In this document: positions 53,995 through 62,649 of the stretch, one piece after another | Position numbering within the stretch: the first letter of the stretch is position 1 | Layout of the letters: each line of letters begins with the position of its first letter | From: Nocardioides sp. | GTDB taxonomy: Bacteria > Actinomycetota > Actinomycetes > Propionibacteriales > Nocardioidaceae | NCBI RefSeq assembly: GCF_030150155.1 | Contig: NZ_JASLGR010000013.1 | Span: 1 to 64,000 of the forward strand | Direction of reading: 5' to 3' | Length of the DNA stretch: 64,000 nt | Program-made: the position numbers and the translations under genes | Notes under the pieces: generated by a model | Database searches by the model: none | Seen by the model: only the letters and a program-made list of their open reading frames with translations | What the model was told of the DNA's origin: nothing

Positions 53995-54222
53995 TCAGTG
54001 ATTCTGAGGGTTCCCTGAGGAGTCGACTCGCGGCTTCTGGGTCGGCAGGATGCCGGCGTCACGGTTGCGCTCGGTCTTCTTGAACTGGCGGGCCATCGAG
54101 AAGCCGAGCAGGACGACCCCGACGAAGAGCAGCAGGAAGATGATGAACGCGGTCCAGCCGGCCTTGACGTCGGCGGGCTCGGGGATCGGGTCGGACAGGT
54201 GCAGGATGATCTCGGGAAGCAT
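53995..54222 (-). CDS. Small single-helix membrane protein next to mca
   Basis: 75 aa with one helix (FIIFLLLFVGVVLLGFSMA) and a basic cytosolic tail. GAAGGA lies six bases before ATG 54222. It starts 12 bp after mca. A small membrane protein occupies the same place in M. tuberculosis (Rv1083), so it is likely its equivalent. Function unknown. Confidence 0.7.
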   Translation of the reverse strand: MLPEIILHLSDPIPEPADVKAGWTAFIIFLLLFVGVVLLGFSMARQFKKTERNRDAGILPTQKPRVDSSGNPQNH

Positions 54223-54234
54223 GACGGGTCCTTC

Positions 54235-55158
54235 TCAGCTGTGCTCAGCGCCGGTGGCGCTGCGGTTCTCGGCGGAGATGCCGGCGAACAGGTCGTCCTC
54301 CGGCGTCGTGGTCTCGACGAAGCTCGTGACGAGCTCGTAGTCCTCGGTCGGCCAGGTCTCCTTCTCCAGCTCGCGCGGCGTCGCGAACCACCAGGAGTCG
54401 GGGTCGATCTGGGTGGCGTGCGCCAGCAGGGCCTGGTCGCGCACGCCGAAGTACTCCGCACACGGCACGTGGGTGGTGACCCGCGCGTCCCAGGCGTCGT
54501 CCTTCGTCCACTTCTCCAGCCGCTCGGCGTAGTGCGACTCCAGCCCGTGGGCGACCATCGCGTCGTGCAGCGCGACGGCCTTGGGTCGGTTGAAGCCGTG
54601 GTGGTAGTAGAGCTTGAGTGCCTGCCAGGCCTCCCCCAGCTCGGGGTGGTACTCCGGGTCGGCCGCCTTGGCGAAGGCCTCCACCGTGATGTTGTGGCAC
54701 TGGATGTGGTCGGGGTGCGGATAGCCGCCGTTCTCGTCGTACGTCGTCACGACGTGCGGCCGGAACTGCCGGATCAGCGCGATCAGCGGAAGCGCCGCCT
54801 CGGCGACCGGGACCAGACCGAAGCAGCCCTCGGGCAGCGGCGGCTTGGGGTCCCCGTCGGGCCAGCCGGAGTCGACGAAGCCGAGCCAGTCCTGGCTGAC
54901 GCCGAGGATGTCGCGGGCGCGCTCCATCTCCTGGCGCCGGATCTCGTGGATGTTCTCCAGGATCCCGGGTCTGTCCATCTTCGGATTCAGGATCGACCCA
55001 CGCTCGCCACCGGTACACGTGACGACGTGCACGTCGACGCCGTGGTCGACGTACATCGCGGTCGAGGCCGCGCCCTTGCTGGACTCGTCGTCGGGGTGAG
55101 CATGGACGTGCATCAAGCGCATGCCCGCCCACGCATCGGCGCGGGGGTGCTGAACCAT
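54235..55158 (-). CDS. mca: Mycothiol S-conjugate amidase
   Basis: 307 aa. It cleaves mycothiol S-conjugates to the mercapturic acid for export, the detoxification route of mycothiol-using actinomycetes. HAHPDDESSKGA (zinc ligands His-Asp), CTGGERGSILNP, DENGGYPHPDH (His ligand) and GFVDSGWPDGD are characteristic of Mca, rather than MshB. ATG at 55158 is used; ATG 55122 (MRLMHVHAHPDD) is possible. It is divergent from DUF4307. Confidence 0.93.
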   Translation of the reverse strand: MVQHPRADAWAGMRLMHVHAHPDDESSKGAASTAMYVDHGVDVHVVTCTGGERGSILNPKMDRPGILENIHEIRRQEMERARDILGVSQDWLGFVDSGWPDGDPKPPLPEGCFGLVPVAEAALPLIALIRQFRPHVVTTYDENGGYPHPDHIQCHNITVEAFAKAADPEYHPELGEAWQALKLYYHHGFNRPKAVALHDAMVAHGLESHYAERLEKWTKDDAWDARVTTHVPCAEYFGVRDQALLAHATQIDPDSWWFATPRELEKETWPTEDYELVTSFVETTTPEDDLFAGISAENRSATGAEHS

Positions 55159-55188
55159 GCGCTCCATCCTAGATGCGACGATGAGGGG

Positions 55189-55587
55189 GTGAGTGACCAG
55201 TCCCGCGTCAGCGCGCGCTACGCCGCCAACCCGTCGCCGTGGTCGAAGGTCTTCGCCGTGATCGGCGTCGTCATCTTCGTGGCCCTGGCGATCTGGCTGG
55301 TCTGGGTGATCGCGGTGAAGTCCAACCCGGCGGTGACCTCGAAGCTCACCACCTGGAAGGTCGTCGACTCGCACTCGGTGAGCGCGACCGTCGAGGTCAA
55401 GCTCAAGGACGGCGCCGAGAACCCGCGCTGCGTGCTGCGCGCCACCGCCGAGGACCACACCACCGTCGGCGAGTTCGCGTTCGTGCCCGTGAACGGAGTC
55501 AACGCCGTCTCGGTCCGCACGGAGCGGACCGCGACGACGTTGGAGTCCGTCGGGTGCACGGCGAAGGGCCAGAACGACGCGCGCTGA
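55189..55587 (+). CDS. DUF4307 membrane protein
   Basis: 132 aa. A short cytosolic N-terminus (RYAANPSPWSK), one transmembrane helix (FAVIGVVIFVALAIWLVWVIA) and an extracytoplasmic beta domain. The family is an actinobacterial companion of mca. GTG 55189. Function unknown. Confidence 0.8.
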   Translation: MSDQSRVSARYAANPSPWSKVFAVIGVVIFVALAIWLVWVIAVKSNPAVTSKLTTWKVVDSHSVSATVEVKLKDGAENPRCVLRATAEDHTTVGEFAFVPVNGVNAVSVRTERTATTLESVGCTAKGQNDAR

Positions 55588-55610
55588 GGCCGTCGCCGTG
55601 CGGTGAGGCC

Positions 55611-56123
55611 TCAGCCCTCGAAGGGGACCACCTTCAGCACCTCGACCTTGAGCGGGCCGCGCGGCCCCTCGAAGGTGACGACGTCACCGGCGGAGGCACC
55701 GAGCAGCGCGGCACCGACGGGCGACTGGGGCGAGCTGATCTCGACACCGTCGGAGTACTCGTCCATCTCGATGGAGGCGATCAGGCGGACCTCGGCCTCG
55801 TCGTCGTCATCGCCCTCGAACTTGAAGGTGACGATCTTGCCGGGGGCCACGATGCCGTCCTTGGCCGGCTCGGTGGTGTCGACCTTGAGCAGCATCGCGG
55901 TGAGCTGCGTGATCTCGAGCTCGAGACGTCCCTGGGCCTCACGAGCGGCGTGGTAGCCGCCGTTCTCCTTGAGGTCGCCCTCGTCCCGGGCAGCACTGAT
56001 CTCAGCGACGATCTTCTCGCGCTGGGGACCCTTCATGTCCTCGAGCTTGGCGGTGAGGGCCGCGAACGCGGTGGCGCTCATCCAGACGGTCGAGGATGCC
56101 GAGGTGTCAGTCTGCTGCGACAT
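55611..56123 (-). CDS. greA: Transcription elongation factor GreA
   Basis: 170 aa. It rescues backtracked RNA polymerase by stimulating transcript cleavage. The N-terminal coiled coil has ISAARDEGDLKENGGYHAAREAQ with the DE acidic tip, and the C-terminal domain has DGVEISSPQSPVGAALLG and DVVTFEGPRGPLKVEV. AGGAG lies eight bases before ATG 56123. It is convergent with DUF4307 and divergent from msrA. Confidence 0.93.
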   Translation of the reverse strand: MSQQTDTSASSTVWMSATAFAALTAKLEDMKGPQREKIVAEISAARDEGDLKENGGYHAAREAQGRLELEITQLTAMLLKVDTTEPAKDGIVAPGKIVTFKFEGDDDDEAEVRLIASIEMDEYSDGVEISSPQSPVGAALLGASAGDVVTFEGPRGPLKVEVLKVVPFEG

Positions 56124-56251
56124 GGAGATACTCCTGCTTCGATTTTGGGTATCAGAGAAGTCTAGCAACTTCGCCGTGTGAGGGGGACGGGAACGAAGAA
56201 GGCCCCCTAGCGGTTGAGGTGAGTACCCCATCTACCAGGAGGTCTGTCCGA

Positions 56252-56895
<644 letters not shown>

Positions 56896-56899
<4 letters not shown>

Positions 56900-57453
56900 C
56901 CTCCCGTCCGACGGTGCACCCCCGCGACCTCGGCGACGGTGCCGCCCTGCGCCTGATCGAGGCCACCGACGCCGCCGCCCTGACCGAGCTGCGCCTGGCC
57001 AACCGCGCCCACCTGGCCCGATCGGGCCCCGAGCGCTCCGAGGAGTACTTCACCCTCGCCGGCCAGGAGGCAGCGATCGACGACGCCCTGTCCCGCTTCG
57101 GCGCCGGCCTCGACGTGCCCCTGATGATCGTGGACGCCGGCCACCCGGTCGGCCAGGTGTCGCTGTCCAACATCGTCCGCGGCCCCCTCCAGAGCGCCAA
57201 CCTGGGCTACTGGATCGCCGCCGCGGGCCAGGGCCGCGGCCTGGTCTCCCGCGCCGTCGCCGCCATGATCGAGGTCGCCCGCGACGACCTCGGCCTGCAC
57301 CGCCTCGAAGCCGGCACCCTGGTCGACAACGAGCGCTCCCAGTCGGTCCTGCTCCGGGCCGGCTTCGAGCGGATCGGCCTGGCCCGCCGCCTGCTGCTGA
57401 TCGAGGGGCAGTGGGAGGACCACGTGCTGTTCCAGCGTCTCCTCGACGAGTAG
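56896..57453 (+). CDS. GNAT acetyltransferase (RimJ/RimL type)
   Basis: 185 aa. VSLSNIVRGPLQSANLGYWI and AAAGQGRGLVSRAVAAMIEVA (the acetyl-CoA loop) and the C-terminal LHRLEAGTLVDNERSQSVL are typical of RimJ/RimL N-acetyltransferases. GTG 56896 is coupled to msrA. Its last codons, RLLDE-stop, are part of an 18-bp sequence repeated 1.7 kb downstream, where a Fic cassette has been inserted. Confidence 0.85.
57436..57453 (+). repeat. Left 18-bp direct repeat of the HTH/Fic cassette
   Basis: CGTCTCCTCGACGAGTAG, the last five codons and stop of the GNAT gene. Identical to 59146-59163. Confidence 0.95.
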
Positions 57454-57459
57454 ACAGCA

Positions 57460-57508
57460 TGTCTCCATAAATGGGCACACATCATCTATGATCCCATCTA
57501 TGGAGACA
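57460..57508 (+). promoter_or_regulatory. 10-bp inverted repeat over the promoter and start of the HTH gene
   Basis: TGTCTCCATA (57460-57469) and TATGGAGACA (57499-57508) are perfectly complementary with a 29-bp gap. A good -10, TATGAT, is at 57487-57492, and the second arm covers ATG 57500. Also CATCTATG occurs twice, 12 bp apart (57483, 57495). Together this is an autoregulatory operator typical of a toxin-antitoxin gene pair, with a probably leaderless mRNA. Confidence 0.7.
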
Positions 57509-58270
57509 GGACTGCGGGGCCGCGTGGCCGAGGTGGTGCGGGAGTCGTTGGCGACCTCCGACCTCACGCTGCGCGAGGTCAGCGCCCGCAGCGGGGTCTC
57601 CACCTCGACGATCGGGCGGATCCTCACCGGGCAGACCGCGGCGACACTGGACACCCTCGACGACCTGCTGGCCGCCGTGGGCCGCACCGCCACCGTCACT
57701 GCCAGCACCGCCACGACCCTCGGCGCAGCGGCGGCCGCGCGTTTCCTGCTCAACGGGGAGGACGCCCTGGCCGAGGTCGCCGGCCCGTGGACCGACCGGC
57801 TCACCGCCTGGGCGACCACCCCCACCGGCCTGGATCCCATCGCCGTCCTCACCGAGGCCGGCCAGGCCGCGGCGCCGGACCGCCTCCCCGGCGCGGTGCA
57901 CCTCGCGCCCGGAGCGGTGACTCTGGGCCGGATCGCCAGCGCCGCCTCGACCGACGGCGGGCCGTGGGCTCTGTCAGGGCGCGCGGGGCTGCCGGCCGCC
58001 GCCGCGTCCTTCGACGCTCCCGTCCCCGATCAGACCGTCGTGTGGGTGCGCGACCCGCACGGCGTACGACGTCATCTGGCCGACCTGGACACCGCGCCCG
58101 CCCATCGCGCTGCCATCGTCCTCGCCCCGGCCCCCGACTGGCTCTTCGCCGCCGGACACGAGGCGGCACACCTGAACTACGTGACCCCGATGCAGACCGC
58201 GATCGACTGTCTCGGGCTCGGCGGCACCGCCGCCGACGAGACTCGTGCCTGGCTCACCACCTGGACCTGA
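57500..58270 (+). CDS. HTH protein with AbiEi-like C-terminus, putative antitoxin
   Basis: 256 aa. An N-terminal helix-turn-helix (LREVSARSGVSTSTIGRILTG at about 25-50) and a C-terminal part with TPMQTAIDCLGLGGTAADETRAWL, matching the terminal helix pattern of AbiEi-type antitoxins. It directly precedes a Fic gene (RBS 10 bp gap) and has an own-operator-type inverted repeat at its start. ATG 57500 preferred over ATG 57488 because the -10 places the transcript start there. An HExxH-like HEAAH near the end is probably chance. Likely neutralises or represses the Fic partner. Confidence 0.65.
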   Translation: METGLRGRVAEVVRESLATSDLTLREVSARSGVSTSTIGRILTGQTAATLDTLDDLLAAVGRTATVTASTATTLGAAAAARFLLNGEDALAEVAGPWTDRLTAWATTPTGLDPIAVLTEAGQAAAPDRLPGAVHLAPGAVTLGRIASAASTDGGPWALSGRAGLPAAAASFDAPVPDQTVVWVRDPHGVRRHLADLDTAPAHRAAIVLAPAPDWLFAAGHEAAHLNYVTPMQTAIDCLGLGGTAADETRAWLTTWT

Positions 58271-58279
58271 GGAGTCACG

Positions 58280-59143
58280 ATGCCTTCCTCCGACGACGTA
58301 CGCCGCCGCTTCGGACCGCCCCGCCCGGCACCGTCCGCCGCCCCACCCCCGACGACGGCGACGGCGGGGACCGGGCGCGCCGACCGCCGCCGTGCCGCAG
58401 GACAGCTCGCTGACACCGGGATCACCTGGGACACGGCCGCCCTCGACCTCAGCGCGATCCATCCCGGACCGGTCGACCGTGCCCGCGCGCGATTCCGCGC
58501 CTCGTTGCCGGACCTGATCTGGAATGCCGCGCGCCTGGAGGGCAACACCTACACGCTGCCCGAGGTCCGCACGCTGCTGGAGGGGGTCACCGTCGGCGGC
58601 AAGCCGCTGTCCGACGAACGCCAGATCATCGCGCTGTCGGAGGGGTACACGGCCCTCGACGCCCTGGTCGGTGACGGCACGTTCAGCCCCACCAAGGAGG
58701 TCAGTGACACCCTGCACGCACTGATCGCCCGCCATGAGGCGATCGAGTCGGGCCACTTCCGCGGCGAGGGGAACGCCCGGGGCGGGGGCGCCGTACGCCT
58801 CGCCGACGGCGGTTCCGTCGACGGTGTCGACCACGGCACCGGCGGCGCCGACCTGATCGCCCGCCACGCCACCCTGCTCGCCCGCCTGGCCGAGACACCC
58901 GACCCACGACTGCAGGCGCTGATCTACTTCGCCTCGGCGGCGCGCACCCAGTTCTACGTCGACGGCAACAAGCGCACGGCCCGTCTCGTGGCGAGCGGGA
59001 TCCTGCTGCGGGAGGGCTACGACGCCCTCAACGTGCCCTACGCCCGCCGCCTGGAGTTCAACGTCGCCCTCGACACCCTCTTCACCACCGACGACGCCAC
59101 CTCCCTGATGCGGTTCCTCGCCGACTGCCTCACCCTGGCCTGA
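58280..59143 (+). CDS. Fic-domain protein with Gln in place of the catalytic His
   Basis: 287 aa. The Fic core reads RTQFYVDGNKRTARL, i.e. the HPFxDGN(G/K)R loop with Gln for His but with the DGNKRT of Doc-like members. NAARLEGNTYTLPEV is close to the (S/T)xxxEGN inhibitory helix, with Ala at the first position, placing it in the class with an N-terminal inhibitory helix. AMPylation of this exact motif would be unusual; some annotated Fic relatives share Q-F-x-x-DGNKRT. GAGGAG before ATG 58280. Confidence 0.75.
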   Translation: MPSSDDVRRRFGPPRPAPSAAPPPTTATAGTGRADRRRAAGQLADTGITWDTAALDLSAIHPGPVDRARARFRASLPDLIWNAARLEGNTYTLPEVRTLLEGVTVGGKPLSDERQIIALSEGYTALDALVGDGTFSPTKEVSDTLHALIARHEAIESGHFRGEGNARGGGAVRLADGGSVDGVDHGTGGADLIARHATLLARLAETPDPRLQALIYFASAARTQFYVDGNKRTARLVASGILLREGYDALNVPYARRLEFNVALDTLFTTDDATSLMRFLADCLTLA

Positions 59144-59145
59144 GC

Positions 59146-59163
59146 CGTCTCCTCGACGAGTAG
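59146..59163 (+). repeat. Right 18-bp direct repeat of the HTH/Fic cassette
   Basis: CGTCTCCTCGACGAGTAG again, 2 bp after the Fic stop. Together with 57436-57453 it bounds a 1,692-bp segment holding exactly the HTH and Fic genes. Confidence 0.95.
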
Positions 59164-59246
59164 GAGAGGCGAGGTGAGGACCCGGTCATCCACTGACGGG
59201 CCACCCAACCGACAGCTCCGAGAATCCAACGGGCGAGAATCCGAGA

Positions 59247-59540
59247 ATGTCGACTTACACTGAGGACGTGACCGACTGGATCGCCGACCCCGACCTCACC
59301 AGCGAGGAGAAGCTCGCTCGGTTCCAGGCGCTCGGCCCGCAGTCGTCCACGGGTCCGGCCGACCGTCACGGCGCCCGTTTCGAGGTCTTCGGTGCCGGTG
59401 GCGACTGGCACTTCCGCCTCGTGACCGGCTCCGACGTCGTCCTTCTGATCAGCGAGGGCTACCCGACGAAGGACGAAGCCGTCGCGGCCTCGGTGCTGGT
59501 GGCGAAGACCGCCAGCCAGGCGACCGTCGCCGTTGCCTGA
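59247..59540 (+). CDS. DUF1508 (YegP-like) protein
   Basis: 97 aa. RFEVFGAGGDWHFRLVTGSDVVLLISEGYPTKDEAVAASVLV follows the single DUF1508 motif (F..ng.wrfRL...G.vi..SegY). Function unknown. ATG 59247, no Shine-Dalgarno. Confidence 0.75.
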   Translation: MSTYTEDVTDWIADPDLTSEEKLARFQALGPQSSTGPADRHGARFEVFGAGGDWHFRLVTGSDVVLLISEGYPTKDEAVAASVLVAKTASQATVAVA

Positions 59541-59555
59541 GGCGTCTGAGCCGCC

Positions 59556-60119
59556 TCAGGCAACCGTGTAGACCGCTGAGAGGAACTGCCCGGTCTGGTG
59601 CGTCTCGACCAGGCGCAGGCGGTCCGACTCCAGCCGGCCGGTGAAGAGCGGGGCGCCGGAGCCGAGCAGCACCGGGGCAATCGAGAGCCGAAGCTCGTCG
59701 AGGCGGCCTGCCGCGGCGAACTGGGCGGCGAGGTCTCCCCCGCCCATGATCCAGACGTTCTTTCCGTCGGCCGCCTCCACGATCGCATCGAGATGGTCGG
59801 CGACCGGGCCGGAGACGAACGCGACGTCGGCGCCCGGGATGCGGGGCTGCTCGTCGGGGCGGGAGGTGAAGACGAAGGTGCGCCGGTCGCCGTAGAACGC
59901 CTGCCACCTGTCCGGTTGGGCGGCCAGGTCCTCATGCTCGACCACCCAGCGGTAGGTCGTGGAGCCCTCCACCAAGACGCCGACACCGTGCACGAAGCCG
60001 GCCATCTCCACGAGCGACTCCTCACCGCCCTCGACGGCGAAGAGCCAGTCCAGCGAGTCCTGCGGGTCGGCCAGGTAGCCGTCGAGCGTGGTCGCGGTGG
60101 TGAAGATGAACCGGGTCAT
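59556..60119 (-). CDS. RibD C-terminal (dihydrofolate reductase-like) protein
   Basis: 187 aa. TATTLDGYLA, the GPVADHL and NVWIMGGGDLAAQF segments match RibD_C reductases that use NADPH. Its start (ATG 60119) overlaps the TetR stop by 4 nt (ATGA), so both are co-translated and the enzyme is likely regulated with or by the TetR protein. Confidence 0.85.
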   Translation of the reverse strand: MTRFIFTTATTLDGYLADPQDSLDWLFAVEGGEESLVEMAGFVHGVGVLVEGSTTYRWVVEHEDLAAQPDRWQAFYGDRRTFVFTSRPDEQPRIPGADVAFVSGPVADHLDAIVEAADGKNVWIMGGGDLAAQFAAAGRLDELRLSIAPVLLGSGAPLFTGRLESDRLRLVETHQTGQFLSAVYTVA

Positions 60120-60697
60120 GCCCCCAGCGTGCCAGCCAGGACGGTGAGGGCGCGATGCCAACTCTCCTCCGGCGCCGGAGTGCTGTGGTCGAAGGCACCC
60201 GCCGCCTCCAGGCTGACGAAGCCGTGGATCACCGAGCCGATCAGGCGGGTCGCGTGCACGACGTCATCACCCGTCACCGCGAAGCCGCGCAGCAGCGCCG
60301 CGACCAGCTCAGCGTGCCGTCGACCGGCGCTGATCGCCGCCTCGCGGGCCGTCTCCAGCCCCTCAGCGTCACCCGCCACCCGCCGCCGGCTCGCCTCATA
60401 GCGCCCCGGATGCTCCCGGGCGAAGGCGCGGAACGCGTCGGCGTACGCCCGCAGCGCCTCGATCCCGGAACGGCCGGCGATCTCGGCGGAGACCCGCTCG
60501 GCGAGGTCGTCCAGGCTGACCGCGGTGACCCACAGCATCAGCTCCTCGGTGCCGGCGAGGTGCGCGTAGAGGCTCGGGACGCGCACCCCGAGCCGGCGGG
60601 CGACCCGACTGATCGTCACCTCAGCCAGTCCCACCTCATCAGCCAGGTCGGCACCTTCGACGCCGATCCCCTCCGCCGTCAGTCCCCGCCGCACCAT
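60116..60697 (-). CDS. TetR/AcrR-family regulator (WHG domain)
   Basis: 193 aa. HTH at about 24-50 (VTISRVARRLGVRVPSLYAHL) and a C-terminal ligand domain of the WHG type (AREHPGRYEA, LIGSVIHGFVSLEAAGAF). It starts next to a divergent FBP gene with the CCTAA-n5-TTAGG operator between, and overlaps the RibD_C gene. Confidence 0.88.
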   Translation of the reverse strand: MVRRGLTAEGIGVEGADLADEVGLAEVTISRVARRLGVRVPSLYAHLAGTEELMLWVTAVSLDDLAERVSAEIAGRSGIEALRAYADAFRAFAREHPGRYEASRRRVAGDAEGLETAREAAISAGRRHAELVAALLRGFAVTGDDVVHATRLIGSVIHGFVSLEAAGAFDHSTPAPEESWHRALTVLAGTLGA

Positions 60698-60725
60698 GGC
60701 ATCACCTTAGCGAATTAATGATTTG

Positions 60726-60740
60726 CCTAACAGTATTAGG
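60726..60740. promoter_or_regulatory. TetR-type operator candidate
   Basis: CCTAA-n5-TTAGG inverted repeat in the 60-bp AT-rich gap between the divergent TetR and FBP genes. Suits autorepression by the TetR protein, which may also control FBP. Confidence 0.5.
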
Positions 60741-60757
60741 AAACCTACTCTGAAGAC

Positions 60758-61249
60758 ATGAGCCCCCTGACCGAGCGCGACCTGCGCACGAGCATGCTCA
60801 ACGTCTCCAAGGGTGAGGCTGGCCGGATGTACCTCCCCCGCGACCTGGCCGACCAGCCCTGGGAGCATCTGGACTACCTGGGCTGGCGTGATCCACAAGC
60901 GCCGGCGAAGGGCTACCTCGTCACGGTCGTCGATGACCGCCTCCGCGGCCTGGCCCTCCGAGCGCCCTCCACTCCACCCGGGCCACGGCGCAGCATGTGC
61001 TCGATCTGCCTGAGCCAGCACTCCGGCGGCGTCTCGCTGCTGGTCGCACCACGCGCCGGGAAGGCCGGGCGCCAGGGCAACACCCTCGGCACCTATCTCT
61101 GCTCCGACCTGCGCTGCTCGCTCTACGTCCGCGGGCTGTTGAAGACCGAGATCTCGACGGTGCGCGAGACCCTGAGCACCGAGCAGCGGGTCGAACGGCT
61201 GGTCCGCAACCTCGCCGACTTCGTCAACCGGGTCAGTGCCAGCGCCTGA
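60758..61249 (+). CDS. FBP (FusB/EF-G-binding type, treble-clef zinc finger) protein
   Basis: 163 aa. The C-terminal four Cys (MCSICLSQ and LCSDLRCSLYVRG) are the zinc finger of the FBP family (EF-G-binding, FusB/FusC-related). Members bind EF-G and in staphylococci give fusidic-acid resistance; in actinomycetes the role is unproven. ATG 60758. Confidence 0.8.
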   Translation: MSPLTERDLRTSMLNVSKGEAGRMYLPRDLADQPWEHLDYLGWRDPQAPAKGYLVTVVDDRLRGLALRAPSTPPGPRRSMCSICLSQHSGGVSLLVAPRAGKAGRQGNTLGTYLCSDLRCSLYVRGLLKTEISTVRETLSTEQRVERLVRNLADFVNRVSASA

Positions 61250-61281
61250 GGGACACACCACCTGCGACTAGCCTCGCCTGC

Positions 61282-61509
61282 GTGTCCCGCCATCGCATCA
61301 CCGTCAAGCCCGGCTCGGCCAAGGGGCCGCTGGTCGAGACCGGCGAGGACGGCCTGCTCACCGTCTTCGTCCGCGAGCGGGCCGTCGACGGCGCCGCGAA
61401 CGCCGGCGTGACGAAGGTCCTCGCCGACCACTTCGGGGTCTCGAAGTCACGGGTCACGATCGTGCGCGGCCACACCGCGCGGATCAAGACCGTCGAGGTC
61501 GACGGCTAG
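61282..61509 (+). CDS. DUF167 (YggU) protein
   Basis: 75 aa. RITVKPGSAKGP, AVDGAANAGVTKVLADHF and SRVTIVRGHTARIKTVEV follow the DUF167 pattern (V.VkPgs......vdGkAN..l...la....v....v.i..G.....K.v). Function unknown. GTG 61282. Confidence 0.85.
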   Translation: MSRHRITVKPGSAKGPLVETGEDGLLTVFVRERAVDGAANAGVTKVLADHFGVSKSRVTIVRGHTARIKTVEVDG

Positions 61510-61526
61510 GCCGCACCGGCGGCACC

Positions 61527-62639
61527 TCAGAGCAGCGGCACCTGCCAGACCAGCTCGGTCCCGCGTGGCTCCCGCGGCCCGACCCGGAAGTCACCGCCCC
61601 GGGCCCGGGCTCGCTCGGCCAGGTTGCTCAACCCGCTCAGCCGTACGCCGTCGGGGAGGCCGCCCCCGTCGTCGGCGACCCGGAGCACGAGGTCGTGCCC
61701 GACGATCGCCACCTCGACGTACGCCGTCGTGGCGACGGCATGTCGGGCGACGTTCGAGAGCCCCTCGCTGACCACGGCGACCACCTCGGCGACCAGGTCG
61801 GGGCCGACCCGCCAGCGCACCGGGCCGGCGAAGGAGACCCGCGGCCTGAAGGTGAGCGAGGACTCGAACCGGGCCACCAGCCGGGTCACCTCGGACTGGA
61901 CGTCGTCGGAGTCGCCCACCCGGCGGAGGTCGAAGACCGTACGCCGCAGCTCGCGGATCACCCCGTCGAGCTCGTCGACGACGCCGTCGAGCCGGGCCGC
62001 GACAGCGTCGTCGCCGACCAGGCCGATGTCGCGCTTGAGCTCCATCCCGCCGGCGAAGAGCCGCTGCACCACCACGTCGTGCAGGTCCCGGCTGATCCGG
62101 TCCCGCTCACGGTGCACCGCGGCCGTGGCGACCCGTTCGACGCCGACCCGCCACTGGTGCCAGAGCCGGTCGACCGCCACCCCCACCGCCGAGGCCAGCG
62201 CGACCGCGACCGCCTCGTCGGTCTCGGTGAAGTCGCCGCCGCCCTCCTTCTCGGTGAGGTAGAGGTTGCCGAAGACCTCCTCCCCGATCCGGATCGGTAC
62301 GCCGAGCAGGGTCCGCATCGGGGGATGTCCGGGCGGCAGGCCCGCCGAACGCGGGTCGCGCGACATCTCGCTGACCCGCACCGGGACCGGGGCGTCGATC
62401 AACGCCCCCAGCATCCCGCGGCCCGACGGCGGCGTCTCCAGCCGCCTCTTCTCCGCCTCGGTGAGGCCGTAGGTGATGAACGTCGCGAGCCGAGTCGGTG
62501 CCTCGGCGAGATCGGCGATCACCCCGATCGCCGCGTAGCGGGCGCCGGTGGAGGTCGCGGCGATGCGCACGATCTTGTGCAGCAGGTCGTTGACCTGGGC
62601 GCTCACACCGTCGTCGTGGGCTGGATGGCCATGCCTCAT
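61527..62639 (-). CDS. GAF-containing sensor histidine kinase (DevS-like)
   Basis: 370 aa. One GAF domain (about 20-160), then HisKA_3 (SRDLHDVVVQRLFAGG, phospho-His in DLHD) and a HATPase (SEGLSNVARHA, ADDGGGLPDGV). DevS/DosS of mycobacteria has two GAF domains and haem, and this protein has only one, so oxygen sensing is uncertain. It starts 10 bp after the response regulator stop; the pair is one operon. Confidence 0.87.
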   Translation of the reverse strand: MRHGHPAHDDGVSAQVNDLLHKIVRIAATSTGARYAAIGVIADLAEAPTRLATFITYGLTEAEKRRLETPPSGRGMLGALIDAPVPVRVSEMSRDPRSAGLPPGHPPMRTLLGVPIRIGEEVFGNLYLTEKEGGGDFTETDEAVAVALASAVGVAVDRLWHQWRVGVERVATAAVHRERDRISRDLHDVVVQRLFAGGMELKRDIGLVGDDAVAARLDGVVDELDGVIRELRRTVFDLRRVGDSDDVQSEVTRLVARFESSLTFRPRVSFAGPVRWRVGPDLVAEVVAVVSEGLSNVARHAVATTAYVEVAIVGHDLVLRVADDGGGLPDGVRLSGLSNLAERARARGGDFRVGPREPRGTELVWQVPLL

Positions 62640-62649
62640 CCTCGCGGGG

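Noticed and set aside
58150..58175. HExxH zinc-protease motif (HEAAH) in the HTH protein next to Fic.
   Set aside because: It lies in an AbiEi-like terminal region without a third ligand or protease fold; most likely chance.
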